Shown here: positions 26,203 to 34,522 of the stretch, piece by piece
Layout: the number at the start of each line of letters is the position of its first letter
How positions within the stretch are numbered: position 1 is the first letter of the stretch
From: Emticicia sp. CRIBPO
GTDB taxonomy: Bacteria > Bacteroidota > Bacteroidia > Cytophagales > Spirosomataceae
Direction: 5' to 3'
DNA length: 64,000 bases
Assembly (NCBI RefSeq): GCF_009905725.1
Contig: NZ_JAAAKV010000001.1
Coordinates: 248,001-312,000, forward strand
The notes under the pieces: generated by a model
Database searches by the model: none
What the model was told of the DNA's origin: nothing
The model's input: the letters and a program-made list of their open reading frames with translations, nothing else
Program-made: the position numbers and the translations under genes

Positions 26203-27558
26203 ATGGCTGGCCATTCTAATTTTAATTCCGGGGGCTTCAACAAAAAGCCCAACCTGTCTAACTATGCTATCTGGAACATGAGTTTCGGTTTTCTGGGTAT
26301 TCAAATGGGTTTTGCCCTGCAAAACGCCAACGCCAGCCGGATACTGCAGACTTTCGGTGCCAACGTGGAGCATTTATCATGGTTCTGGATCGTAGCACCG
26401 CTCACCGGGATGATTGTCCAGCCTATCATCGGACACTACAGTGACAAAACCTGGACCAGGCTCGGACGCCGGAGGCCTTTCTTCCTGGCCGGGGCCCTTT
26501 TGTCGGCCATCGGCTTATTGCTGATGCCCAATGCCGGAAGTTTCACTTCCATACTGCCCGCTTTGTGGATAGGTGCCGGTTTTCTGATGATCATGGATGC
26601 CTCGTTCAATGTTGCCATGGAGCCTTTCAGGGCCCTGGTGGCTGATAAATTAAATTCTTCTCAAAGGACCAAAGGCTTTTCCATCCAGACTGTCCTGATC
26701 GGGGTAGGCTCGGTGTTCGGTTCCTGGCTTCCTTACGTTTTGGCTGAATGGGTAGGCATAGAAAAAAATGCAGCCGTAGGCCAGGTCCCCTTAAACGTTA
26801 TCCTGTCATTTTTTATAGGAGCAGCTTTTCTGGTAGCCACCATTATATGGACAGTAGCGAAAACTTCGGAATATTCACCTGACGAACTGCTGGCTTTTGA
26901 AGAAGCTTCGGAAGTACATCACAAAACCAACATCATTTCAGACATCATTTCGATGCCCAAAACCATGCGTCAGCTGGGAGTTGTTCAGTTTTTTTCCTGG
27001 TTCGGCCTCTTTTCCATGTGGGTTTTCACGACGCCGGCCATCGCTCAGCATATTTACAAGCTACCGGTAAGCGATACCAGTTCAGAGGCTTACAACGAAG
27101 CCGGTAACTGGGTGGGCATTATTTTCGGTGTTTACAACGCCATATCAGCTATTTACGCCTTCCTGTTGCCCAAAATATCCGAAAGAATAGGAAGAAGGCA
27201 AACCCATGCTTTTTCGTTGATCTGCGGTGCCATAGGCCTGATATCCATTTATTTTGTTCAGAATCACCAGATGCTTATCGTTTCAATGGTAGGCGTCGGT
27301 ATGGCCTGGGCCAGTATCCTTGCCATGCCTTATGCCATCCTGGGCGGCTCTATTCCGCCGAGAAAAATAGGGATCTACATGGGTATTTTCAATTTCTTCA
27401 TCACCATTCCCCAGATTGTCAATGCACTGATCGGCGGGCTCATGGTTAAACACCTGTTTGACAACCAGGCCATCTTCAGTCTTGTATTTGGCGGGGTTTG
27501 TTTTATTATCGCAGCAGCGAGCGTCATTTTTGTGGATGACAAAGATGATGAGAAGTGA
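26203..27558 (+). CDS. MFS sugar transporter, maltose type (SLC45-like)
   Basis: A 451-aa polytopic carrier with 12 predicted membrane segments. Opening SNYAIWNMSFGFLGIQMGFA and the loop GHYSDKTWTRLGRRRPFFLAG are diagnostic of the SLC45/MalT group of MFS cation-symporters, and the second half has PKISERIGRRQTHAFS with another R-x-G-R-R pattern. The likely substrate is maltose or a short maltodextrin by proton symport, supported by the adjacent GH13, GH65 and pgmB genes. There is no SusC/SusD pair in the locus. A terminator follows. Confidence 0.88.
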   Translation: MAGHSNFNSGGFNKKPNLSNYAIWNMSFGFLGIQMGFALQNANASRILQTFGANVEHLSWFWIVAPLTGMIVQPIIGHYSDKTWTRLGRRRPFFLAGALLSAIGLLLMPNAGSFTSILPALWIGAGFLMIMDASFNVAMEPFRALVADKLNSSQRTKGFSIQTVLIGVGSVFGSWLPYVLAEWVGIEKNAAVGQVPLNVILSFFIGAAFLVATIIWTVAKTSEYSPDELLAFEEASEVHHKTNIISDIISMPKTMRQLGVVQFFSWFGLFSMWVFTTPAIAQHIYKLPVSDTSSEAYNEAGNWVGIIFGVYNAISAIYAFLLPKISERIGRRQTHAFSLICGAIGLISIYFVQNHQMLIVSMVGVGMAWASILAMPYAILGGSIPPRKIGIYMGIFNFFITIPQIVNALIGGLMVKHLFDNQAIFSLVFGGVCFIIAAASVIFVDDKDDEK

Positions 27559-27585
27559 AAAGTACTAAGTCTGAGTGATATGGAG

Positions 27586-27622
27586 GGGTATAATGTAATT
27601 GCTTATGTTATATCCTTTTTTA
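27586..27622 (+). terminator. Intrinsic terminator of the GH13-MFS unit
   Basis: GGGTATAAT / GTTATATCC (two wobble pairs) with a 12-nt loop and TTTTTTATT after it. Confidence 0.55.
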
Positions 27623-27856
27623 TTATCCTCCGGTTACGGATGAATCTTCATTCTATTCGTCTGATCATATCTGTTCTGTTATCCCATCCCCTTTGAGTAT
27701 TATCCCGGTGTTTTCAAAATTCCTTCAAAACTGAAGTCTCATCCGGCAATATCTCAGTTGCAGATTAACCCTTTCGGAACATACTTTTAAAAATTTAAAG
27801 GCCTTGATGGCTAAACAAATTAAGTTTTTTAGCATTTTTGTGAATATTTTGAAAGT

Positions 27857-28321
27857 ATGAATAATAAAGAACTAGAAAGGATCATCGACAATCTTGACAC
27901 TGTTTTCAGAGGGGATGCCTGGCACGGGCCTTCCGTCATGGAAATCATCAACAGCCTTCCGCTCGACAAAGTCAATCTCAACAACGGTTTTTCGAAACGA
28001 ACCATCACCCAGCACGTTTATCATATCCTGTCCTGGAAAAAGTTTGTCCTCGAAAAACTGAATGATAATATCCACTTCAGTTTGCCTTCTGAGGAAGAAA
28101 ACTGGGGTACAGAAACCGAAACCTCAGAAGCCAACTGGAAAAACCTGGTAGCGGAATTAAAGAGTGTCCATAATCAGCTGGTTGAAAAACTGGAGACTTT
28201 TGATGATGAGCTGCTCGAAAAACGGGTTCCCGGTGAATATTACGATTACTACAAACTCTTAACAGGTATTATTCAGCATGACACCTATCATTTGGGGATG
28301 ATATGGATTCTGTGGGAATAA
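27857..28321 (+). CDS. DinB/YfiT-like four-helix protein (copy 1)
   Basis: A 154-aa four-helix DinB-fold protein. It opens with ELERIIDNLDTVFRGDAWHG and keeps the metal-site histidines in ITQHVYHILSWKKF and GIIQHDTYHLGMI, a typical three-histidine arrangement. Members include thiol transferases and hydrolases that use mycothiol or bacillithiol, but many have no known activity. A paralog follows after 34 nt; both share the AWHGPSV motif near residue 26, so they are a tandem duplication. A 298-nt gap lies upstream. Confidence 0.8.
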   Translation: MNNKELERIIDNLDTVFRGDAWHGPSVMEIINSLPLDKVNLNNGFSKRTITQHVYHILSWKKFVLEKLNDNIHFSLPSEEENWGTETETSEANWKNLVAELKSVHNQLVEKLETFDDELLEKRVPGEYYDYYKLLTGIIQHDTYHLGMIWILWE

Positions 28322-28355
28322 TGAAGGTGAAATTTCCTGACTAAATATAAATCAA

Positions 28356-28916
28356 ATGGCAGATAAAACAGACAATTTACTCGTTCTGAGAATCAAAGAA
28401 TTATTAAACGCTTCTTTTCACGGCGGAGCATGGCACGGGCCGTCGGTGCTGGAAGTAACCAAAGGATTAAAGGTAAAAGAAGCCGCTTTCAAGGCCGGTA
28501 ACGTTCATACTATCGCAGAGTTGATCTATCACATGACCAGCTGGAGGATCTTCGTTTTGAAGAGGTTCCAGGGTGATGCAGAGTACAACATCGAAAATGA
28601 AAAAATGAACTGGGGAAATTTCGATAAAATCGACGCCTTTGAACTCGAAACCCTGATGATGGAAATGACCCTGAGTCATGACGAACTCATCAAGGAGCTG
28701 GAAAGTAAAAATGATGATTTCCTGAATGAAATTGTTCCGGGCAGTGAGTATAACTATTATACACTGATTCACGGGATCATTCAGCATGACCTTTATCACA
28801 CGGGCCAGATGGCCATCCTCAAAAAACTGGCCGCCAAGTCATCGGGCAAGTTTGACGATGACGACTTTGAAGGAAGCCGCTATTTCGAAGATGATTTTGA
28901 TGACAACCTGATATAA
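28356..28916 (+). CDS. DinB/YfiT-like four-helix protein (copy 2)
   Basis: A 186-aa paralog of the preceding gene: NASFHGGAWHGPSVLEVTKG, ELIYHMTSWRIFVLKRF and GIIQHDLYHTGQMAILKKLA keep the three histidines at the same spacing. It differs by a C-terminal acidic extension of about 30 residues (DDDDFEGSRYFEDDFDDN). The two copies are co-oriented and the second ends at a strong terminator, so they are probably one transcript. The acid tail has no counterpart in copy 1; its purpose is unknown. Confidence 0.8.
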   Translation: MADKTDNLLVLRIKELLNASFHGGAWHGPSVLEVTKGLKVKEAAFKAGNVHTIAELIYHMTSWRIFVLKRFQGDAEYNIENEKMNWGNFDKIDAFELETLMMEMTLSHDELIKELESKNDDFLNEIVPGSEYNYYTLIHGIIQHDLYHTGQMAILKKLAAKSSGKFDDDDFEGSRYFEDDFDDNLI

Positions 28917-28917
28917 C

Positions 28918-28949
28918 AAAAAAGCTCCGGAGTGATCCGGAGCTTTTTT
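28918..28949 (+). terminator. Intrinsic terminator after the DinB pair
   Basis: AAAAAGCTCCGGA / TCCGGAGCTTTTTT with a 4-nt loop: a very strong terminator. Confidence 0.9.
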
Positions 28950-29130
28950 GTTTAACACCCTCCTGCCGGCTCACACCCCACTAAAAATTCTTTCTGCACA
29001 TTCTCCCCGTTTTTACTGCATAAAAAGAGCATTCCGGCGTTCTTTAAAAACTATTCCTGAAATTTTTCGCGAAAGTCTGGTTTATAAATATAAATATACT
29101 AATTTTAAATATACTCTAATTTATAACCTT

Positions 29131-29862
29131 GTGAAATCAACCTTAACATTACCTTCCCTCCTTTCATTATGCCTTTTTTCCACCCTCACATTCGCCCAGG
29201 TAAGCCCTGACATCGAGTTTGGCAAAATAAAACAAAAAAAGATCCGGAGCCTGATGCTCAAAAACGACCTGCACCAAAGCTATGATTTTGAGCACCTGCA
29301 GGAGGTTTGCACACTGACGGAAGAAAAAGAAACCTATAGCCGGCACACCAAGACTTTCTATGTGCATGACAGCATTGAAAATGTCTGGAAAACTTATTGC
29401 ACCATCTCTCCCAAACAAAGCTGGTGTGGTAAAATGGTGTCATTCGGGACTTTATTCAACTCCTCGTCAAAACCACTGATTTATGCCAACGATCCTTATG
29501 AAGGACTCAAGGTGGGCCAGATCCTGTTCATTCAGCTGAAGCTGTTCAAGGGACTTTATAAGCTCGCTGTGGCCCACAAAGTAACCGGCATAGATGCTGA
29601 AAAGAAGCTCATCCAGATATGTTATCTTAAAAACGGGGCTTCGGCAGGAAGTCAGTACATCAAAATGAGGACTTTGGAAAACGGATATACAGAAATTGTA
29701 CACGAGACGTTCTACAGGAGTAAATCCAAATTCAGAGATGCCAGGATCTATCCGAAAATCCACGAGAAAGTCATTTCGGAATTTCACGAAAATGTAGCTT
29801 CAAAAATAATTGCGGGGTCTGTCTCAGAAACTTATATGGAAGGGAATTCAGAGGATAAATAA
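29131..29862 (+). CDS. Exported protein of unknown function, SRPBCC-like
   Basis: The frame extends to 28948, but the first 61 codons overlap a terminator and look non-coding; GTG at 29131 starts a signal peptide (SLLSLCLFSTLTFAQ) and is preferred, giving 243 aa. The mature protein has TKTFYVHDSIENVWKTYCTI, then long beta strands and a C-terminal helix (IHEKVISEFHENVASKII). The order of helix-grip elements resembles SRPBCC/polyketide-cyclase folds, which bind small hydrophobic ligands, but this is a guess from layout. A strong terminator follows. Confidence 0.65.
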   Translation: MKSTLTLPSLLSLCLFSTLTFAQVSPDIEFGKIKQKKIRSLMLKNDLHQSYDFEHLQEVCTLTEEKETYSRHTKTFYVHDSIENVWKTYCTISPKQSWCGKMVSFGTLFNSSSKPLIYANDPYEGLKVGQILFIQLKLFKGLYKLAVAHKVTGIDAEKKLIQICYLKNGASAGSQYIKMRTLENGYTEIVHETFYRSKSKFRDARIYPKIHEKVISEFHENVASKIIAGSVSETYMEGNSEDK

Positions 29863-29874
29863 GACATGAAAAAT

Positions 29875-29902
29875 AAAACCGGGGAGAACATCCCCGGTTT
29901 TT
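29875..29902. terminator. Bidirectional terminator
   Basis: AAAACCGGGG / CCCCGGTTTT with an 8-nt loop, between the convergent genes at 29131-29862 and 29907-30332. Confidence 0.85.
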
Positions 29903-29906
29903 ATAT

Positions 29907-30332
29907 TTAGTCCGCTTTTGTAAACTTCGTTGTTCTGCCTATCAGCGAAATGCCGATATATCCTCTGACATTGAGCTGGGTGGCACTTACCAAAGTCATT
30001 TCACTGGAATAAGTCTTGCCGTTTTTCGGGTCGTAGATTTCACCGTCTTCCCACTTTTTAGCTCCGTCTGCCTTGAAATTCTTCAGAAAGATAAGTCCCA
30101 TGAGCGGAAGCTCCTTCTTTTTCGGGTCGGGATTAAATTCGTCGGTGCGGGGTTTCCCGTTTTTATTGGGATCATCAAGCCATACAATCTTGCCGAATAA
30201 CTTATCTCCTTGCTTATAAAACTGCACTTTGGCACTCTTTTCTTCATTATACCAGGTGCCTTTGGTAATGTCCTGGGCCCTGGCGGCGAATGCCGCAAAG
30301 AAAAAGAGCATTAAAAAAACATTTTTCTTCAT
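29907..30332 (-). CDS. DUF2147-family exported protein
   Basis: A frame starting at 30398 is longer, but ATG at 30332 gives a signal peptide (MKKNVFLMLFFFAAFAARAQ). The 141-aa product matches DUF2147: GTWYNEEKSAKVQFYKQGDK, KIVWLDDPNKNGKPRTDEFN, GLIFLKNFKADG, GEIYDPKNGKTYSS and the ending LIGRTTKF. DUF2147 proteins are beta-barrel lipocalin-like proteins secreted or periplasmic in Bacteroidota and Proteobacteria; their function is unknown. It lies 11 nt from the PAP2 gene on the same strand. Confidence 0.85.
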   Translation of the reverse strand: MKKNVFLMLFFFAAFAARAQDITKGTWYNEEKSAKVQFYKQGDKLFGKIVWLDDPNKNGKPRTDEFNPDPKKKELPLMGLIFLKNFKADGAKKWEDGEIYDPKNGKTYSSEMTLVSATQLNVRGYIGISLIGRTTKFTKAD

Positions 30333-30342
30333 AGTAAAAATT

Positions 30343-30900
30343 TTAGGTTTTAATAATTCTTGTTCGTAAGAGTTGAAACAGAAAAGCAAAAAAGACACCC
30401 ACTAGTCCCCCCAGAAATATATCGCTGAAATAGTGAACGCCAAGATAAATACGGCTGTAAGATACAATTATTGCCCATATCAGCATGAATTTGGAGACAG
30501 GATGCAGCCATCCGAATACAAAGATGATGCCACACGCCAGTCCGAAAGAAGTGGACGCATGAGAAGACACGAAACCGTACATTCCGCCGCAGCCGTCTAC
30601 TATATGAACCAGCGAACCGATAACCGGGTCATGGCACGGCCGGGGTCTCTGGAAAAAAGGCTTGATGATACCCGAGGCCAGGTAGTCAGAACATCCCACC
30701 ACAATCAGGAGAAACAGGATTTGCTGAAAAGCCTGCTTTTTAGGGAATGTTCTGAATATCAGAACAATGAGAAACAAATAAAGCGGAATCCAGGTAAACT
30801 TGTAACTGATCCAGTGCATCAGCACATCAAAGAAGGGAGAATGATGGCCATTCAACCATAAAAACCAGTCGTACTCCGCGTTATTTAAATGTTCTATCAA
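30343..30900 (-). CDS. PAP2-family phosphatase
   Basis: A 185-aa membrane phosphatase with five or six hydrophobic segments. All three active-site motifs are present: KPFFQRPRP (K-x6-RP), SSHAS in GFVSSHASTSFG and SRIYLGVHYFSDIFLGG (SR-x5-H-x3-D). Enzymes of this kind dephosphorylate undecaprenyl pyrophosphate, phosphatidylglycerophosphate or lipid A. The exact substrate is not evident. It lies between trpS and the DUF2147 gene on the same strand. Confidence 0.92.
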   Translation of the reverse strand: MIEHLNNAEYDWFLWLNGHHSPFFDVLMHWISYKFTWIPLYLFLIVLIFRTFPKKQAFQQILFLLIVVGCSDYLASGIIKPFFQRPRPCHDPVIGSLVHIVDGCGGMYGFVSSHASTSFGLACGIIFVFGWLHPVSKFMLIWAIIVSYSRIYLGVHYFSDIFLGGLVGVFFAFLFQLLRTRIIKT

Positions 30901-30916
30901 TTTCCCGGCTATTTAA

Positions 30917-31894
30917 TCAGCTGATGAATCCCAGCTTGTTTCTTACTTCAGTGATGGTCTCTCTGGCTATGAGTTCAGCCCGGGCCTCTCCCATTTTCAG
31001 TTTGGCTTCCAGGGCTTCATTGTTGCTCATATAAAAATTAAACAACTCACGTTCTTTTTCATATTTCTTCCAAAGGACTTCAAACAGCTCTTTTTTGGCA
31101 TGTCCGTAGCCATAACCGCCGTTCAGGAAGTTATTTCTCATCGTGCTTACAGAAGCTTCATCTGCTACAAGGGCAAACAACTTATAGACAATGCAGGTAT
31201 CGGGATCTTTCGGTTCTTCAAGAGGCGTAGCATCCGTTACGATTTTCTTCACCACTTTATACAACTCGTTTTCCGGCAAAAAGACATCAATAAAATTATG
31301 ATACGACTTGCTCATTTTATTGCCGTCAATACCCGGAATAACCATCGAATTTTCATCGATCATCGGCTCCGGAAGGGTAAATACCTCACCATAGGTGCGG
31401 TTAAACACTTCTGCCATGTCTTTTGACATTTCCAGGTGCTGTTTCTGGTCTTTTCCGACAGGCACAAAATTGGCCTGGTATAAAATGATATCAGCCGCCT
31501 GAAGCACAGGATATGTAAACAAGCCCGCGTTGACATCCGACAACTTATCTGACTTGTCCTTGAACGAGTGGGCATTCGCCAGCATCGGATAAGGGGTCAG
31601 ACAGCTGAGATACCACATTAACTCAGTATGATAACCTGCCAGCCTTGATTGTCTGTAGAAGTAATTTTTCTCTGCATCAAAACCAAACGCCAGCCACGAA
31701 CTGGCCACTGCTTTGGTATTGTCTATCAGCGTAGCCGAATCCTTGATACTGGTCATGGAATGCAGGTCCGCTATGAATAAAAATGATTCGTTTTCTGGAT
31801 TTTGAGATAGTTGAACTGCCGGATGAATCGCCCCAAGAATATTTCCTAAATGTGGTCTGCCGCTAGCTTGTACTCCTGTAAGAATTCTTGCCAT
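30917..31894 (-). CDS. trpS: Tryptophanyl-tRNA synthetase
   Basis: A 325-aa class I synthetase. The HIGH-equivalent is SGRPHLGNILGAI near residue 12 and the KMSKS motif is GNKMSKSYHN near residue 196. Other family blocks are MWYLSCLTPYPMLANAHSFK, LQAADIILYQANFVPVGKDQ and QHLEMSKDMAE. It charges tRNA-Trp. The ATG at 31894 is preceded by a TATTTTTG box on the minus strand. Confidence 0.97.
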   Translation of the reverse strand: MARILTGVQASGRPHLGNILGAIHPAVQLSQNPENESFLFIADLHSMTSIKDSATLIDNTKAVASSWLAFGFDAEKNYFYRQSRLAGYHTELMWYLSCLTPYPMLANAHSFKDKSDKLSDVNAGLFTYPVLQAADIILYQANFVPVGKDQKQHLEMSKDMAEVFNRTYGEVFTLPEPMIDENSMVIPGIDGNKMSKSYHNFIDVFLPENELYKVVKKIVTDATPLEEPKDPDTCIVYKLFALVADEASVSTMRNNFLNGGYGYGHAKKELFEVLWKKYEKERELFNFYMSNNEALEAKLKMGEARAELIARETITEVRNKLGFIS

Positions 31895-31932
31895 TACTTT
31901 TACTTGACTATTAGATATTACTTATTTTTTCA

Positions 31933-31940
31933 CAAAAATA
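31933..31940 (-). promoter_or_regulatory. trpS promoter -7 element
   Basis: TATTTTTG on the minus strand matches TAnnTTTG, 38 nt upstream of the trpS ATG. No TTG is obvious at the usual distance. Confidence 0.45.
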
Positions 31941-31993
31941 TAAGAACTTTTTGCCTTAATGGAATAATATACTTTTTTTTAAGCAGATAAAGT

Positions 31994-32001
31994 TATTTTT
32001 G
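31994..32001 (+). promoter_or_regulatory. -7 element of the DUF2461 gene
   Basis: TATTTTTG in plus orientation, 43 nt before the ATG at 32045, divergent from the trpS promoter. Confidence 0.45.
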
Positions 32002-32044
32002 AGCATAAAATGAATTAATTAAAAATCCCAATCAGGTAAATAAA

Positions 32045-32701
32045 ATGATCAACGAAAGTACATTAATCTTTTTAAAAGATCTTAAAGAAAACAACCACAG
32101 AGAATGGTTTGCAGAAAACAGAAACCGCTATGATGAAAGCCGGACCAATTTTGTCGAATTTTGCGACGAACTGCTCTCCGACCTGAAGGTTTTGCAACCT
32201 AGTTTACTCAACACTTCCATTAAAGACTGTATATTCAGGATCAACCGGGACATCCGCTTTTCCAAGGATAAAAGCCCTTACAAAAATCATTTCTCGGCGG
32301 CTTTCGGACCTAACGGCCGTAATTCGGGTAAAATAGACTTCTATTTCCAGATGGAGTCCGACCGGGCATTTATCGGAGGCGGTATCTGGCAGCCTTCGCC
32401 TCAGAACCTGGCAAGGTTCAGGCAGGAGATTGACTATAATCCGGAAGTATTGAAATCGATCATTTATGATAAGACTTTCCTCGAATATTTCGGTGAACCG
32501 CATGGAGAGAAACTAAAGACAACGCCTAAAAACTACCCGGCAGATCACCCGGATATCGAACTTCTTAAATTCAAGGAGATTTTCTACACGAAAGAGTTTA
32601 CCGCCAGAGAAATCCTGAACAAAGACTTCCGGGCACAGGTAGTAAAAGCCTGCACTTACCTGAAACCCTACCTGGATTATGTGAATGAGGTTTTCGAATA
32701 A
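32045..32701 (+). CDS. DUF2461-family protein
   Basis: A 218-aa protein that fits DUF2461 (TIGR02453). Blocks are TLIFLKDLKENNHREWFAEN, the strongly conserved FRINRDIRFSKDKSPYKNHF, IGGGIWQPSPQNLARFRQEI and KFKEIFYTKEFT. The function is unknown; homologues are cytoplasmic and widely distributed in Bacteroidota and some eukaryotes. It is transcribed alone and the next gene is 307 nt away. Confidence 0.9.
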   Translation: MINESTLIFLKDLKENNHREWFAENRNRYDESRTNFVEFCDELLSDLKVLQPSLLNTSIKDCIFRINRDIRFSKDKSPYKNHFSAAFGPNGRNSGKIDFYFQMESDRAFIGGGIWQPSPQNLARFRQEIDYNPEVLKSIIYDKTFLEYFGEPHGEKLKTTPKNYPADHPDIELLKFKEIFYTKEFTAREILNKDFRAQVVKACTYLKPYLDYVNEVFE

Positions 32702-32952
32702 AAGGCAGAAGAACCAAACCAAATAAAATTCTCCATTTATCAAAAAGGTCAAAATTTATTAAATCTGATAATTTTAAACCTGTTTTTCAAAATATTATAA
32801 AATATTATTCAACAATAACAGATTTTTAAACGCATTTTCCGGAAATAGTTAAAAATAAATTGCACTATTCTTATTATTTAATTAACTATTTAAATTTATT
32901 ATCAGAATTATATTCTTTTATTAAACATTTAAACAAAATATACTTTCGAAAA
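32702..32952. other. A/T-rich intergenic region, no gene seen
   Basis: About 250 nt of very A/T-rich DNA between the DUF2461 gene and the promoter of the small membrane protein. No open frame or strong hairpin is visible. Confidence 0.5.
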
Positions 32953-32985
32953 TTTGGAAATAGCAAAACTTTTGTATTAACTTTG
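32953..32985 (+). promoter_or_regulatory. Promoter of the small membrane protein
   Basis: TTTG at 32953-32956, a 21-nt spacer and TAACTTTG at 32978-32985: a full match to the TTG/TAnnTTTG form, 23 nt before the ATG. Confidence 0.7.
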
Positions 32986-33008
32986 TTTCAACAAAACATC
33001 AATTAATT

Positions 33009-33299
33009 ATGAGAAACAATATCGACAAAGAGACTTACAATTGGTTATTCAAAATCCTTAGTTTTTTCGGAATACTTTTAGTTTTCATTAATATTATGTT
33101 GTACTTCAATCCGACAACATATACTCCGCAAACAACAAGTTTTGCCAACGCTACTCTTTTATTGTTGCTGGGTGTTTCTTTATGGGTGAGGGTTGAGTAC
33201 CTGAAACTTTACAATTTCAATTCTTACAAAACAAGAAGAGTGCCGATGATAGCTTCGGCTGTTGTGGCGATCTTCTCTGCGATCTACAGATTATTCTGA
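33009..33299 (+). CDS. Small membrane protein (96 aa)
   Basis: I do not recognise a family. It begins with a charged stretch (MRNNIDKETYNWLFK) and has three hydrophobic segments: ILSFFGILLVFINIMLYF, NATLLLLLGVSLWV and MIASAVVAIFSAIY, with a basic loop between the second and third. It is probably an inner-membrane protein. The frame is supported by a full consensus promoter and a terminator right after it, so it is a real single-gene unit. Confidence 0.75.
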   Translation: MRNNIDKETYNWLFKILSFFGILLVFINIMLYFNPTTYTPQTTSFANATLLLLLGVSLWVRVEYLKLYNFNSYKTRRVPMIASAVVAIFSAIYRLF

Positions 33300-33319
33300 T
33301 ATACAGTTATATATACAAT

Positions 33320-33346
33320 AAAAAAGGGGCTTAAAGCCCCTTTTTT
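33320..33346. terminator. Bidirectional terminator
   Basis: AAAAAAGGGGCT / AGCCCCTTTTTT with a 3-nt loop; it serves both the small membrane protein gene and the convergent metZ. Confidence 0.9.
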
Positions 33347-34517
33347 ATTTTGAATTCTGTATTGCCTGAATAAAATCTTCAATCAGATCATCGGGATCTT
33401 CAAGTCCCACCGAAAGCCTCATCAGGCCTTCCGTAATCCCCAGTTCCTTTTTAAGGTCTGCAGGTACTTTGGCATGCGTCGTCGTATTAGGATTGGTCAG
33501 CGTCGTACGGCTGTCACCAAGATTAGACGTCAGTGAAGGAATAGTCAGTAATTTCGTAAAACGGACCACCCTTTCAAAACCACCTTCCAGGTCAAAGGTT
33601 ACCAATGCCCCGCCTGAACTCATCTGCTTCACCGCCAGGTCATACTGGGGATGTGATTTGAGGAAAGGATATTTAACAGAGTTTACACCTTCTATTTTTT
33701 CAAGAGCTTCTGCCACTTTCAGGGCATTGCTGCAGTGTTTTTCCATTCTCAGTGTCAGCGTCTCCAGGCTTTTCGTCAATATCCAGGCATTAAAGGCGGA
33801 CATTGAAGGGCCGGTCTGGCGACAGAAGAAACGAAGTGGTTCAATCATCTCTTTGGTTCCGCAAATGACCCCACCCAAAACACGGCCTTGTCCGTCCATA
33901 AACTTGGTGGCCGAGTGAATGATCAGATTGGCACCGTATTCCACCGGATTCTGAATCACCGGTGTGGCAAAGCAATTGTCCACGCAATAGATCAGCTCGT
34001 GCTTTTTAGCCAGTCTGCCGATCATTTCCATATCCACCAGCTCCAGACCCGGATTGGAAGGAGTTTCCAGGTAAATCATCTTTGTAGCAGGCTGAATGGC
34101 ACTCTCCCACTCCTGCTCAGTAGCATCAGCATTCAGATAAGTATGCGTAATACCCCATTTAGGTAAAATCTGTGTAATGATCTGATGTGCCGAGCCAAAT
34201 AAAGCCTTGGAAGACACAATGTGATCTCCGCTCTGCAATAGTCCGCCAAAAGCAGCAAAAACAGCCGCCATACCTGTGGCTGTAGCAATACCATCTTCAC
34301 AATCTTCGAGCATACACACTTTATCTACAAACTCCTGTACCGTCGGATTTGAGAATCTCGAATAAATATTTCCTTCCAGGGTATTGTCAAAAAGATCCTT
34401 ACCCATTTCAGCGTCTTCAAAACAAAAACTACTGGTCAAATACAAGGGAGTCGAATGCTCCCTGAAACCCGATTTTTCGGTTTGAATCCTGATTAACTTT
34501 GTCTGCTTCTTCATCAA
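33345..34517 (-). CDS. metZ: O-succinylhomoserine/O-acetylhomoserine sulfhydrylase
   Basis: A 390-aa PLP enzyme of the Cys/Met metabolism family. Blocks are STPLYLTSSFCFEDAEMGK, YSRFSNPTVQEF, ATATGMAAVFAAF, the PLP lysine in HSATKFMDGQGRVLGGV, and SLGDSRTTLTNPNTTTHA-like near the end. The latter with GITEGLMRLSVGLEDPDDLI is typical of MetZ. It makes homocysteine from an activated homoserine and sulfide in methionine synthesis. It lies 5 nt from an acyltransferase gene upstream, in one long minus-strand run. Confidence 0.85.
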   Translation of the reverse strand: MMKKQTKLIRIQTEKSGFREHSTPLYLTSSFCFEDAEMGKDLFDNTLEGNIYSRFSNPTVQEFVDKVCMLEDCEDGIATATGMAAVFAAFGGLLQSGDHIVSSKALFGSAHQIITQILPKWGITHTYLNADATEQEWESAIQPATKMIYLETPSNPGLELVDMEMIGRLAKKHELIYCVDNCFATPVIQNPVEYGANLIIHSATKFMDGQGRVLGGVICGTKEMIEPLRFFCRQTGPSMSAFNAWILTKSLETLTLRMEKHCSNALKVAEALEKIEGVNSVKYPFLKSHPQYDLAVKQMSSGGALVTFDLEGGFERVVRFTKLLTIPSLTSNLGDSRTTLTNPNTTTHAKVPADLKKELGITEGLMRLSVGLEDPDDLIEDFIQAIQNSK

Positions 34518-34522
34518 ATCAA

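Noticed and set aside
28948-29130. N-terminal 61-codon extension of the exported protein at 29131
   Set aside because: It begins in the terminator of the DinB pair and has no signal peptide; the GTG start gives a normal one.
34518-34522. SAM or TPP riboswitch near metZ or thiL
   Set aside because: metZ has only 5 nt of upstream gap and thiL has almost no leader, so there is no room.
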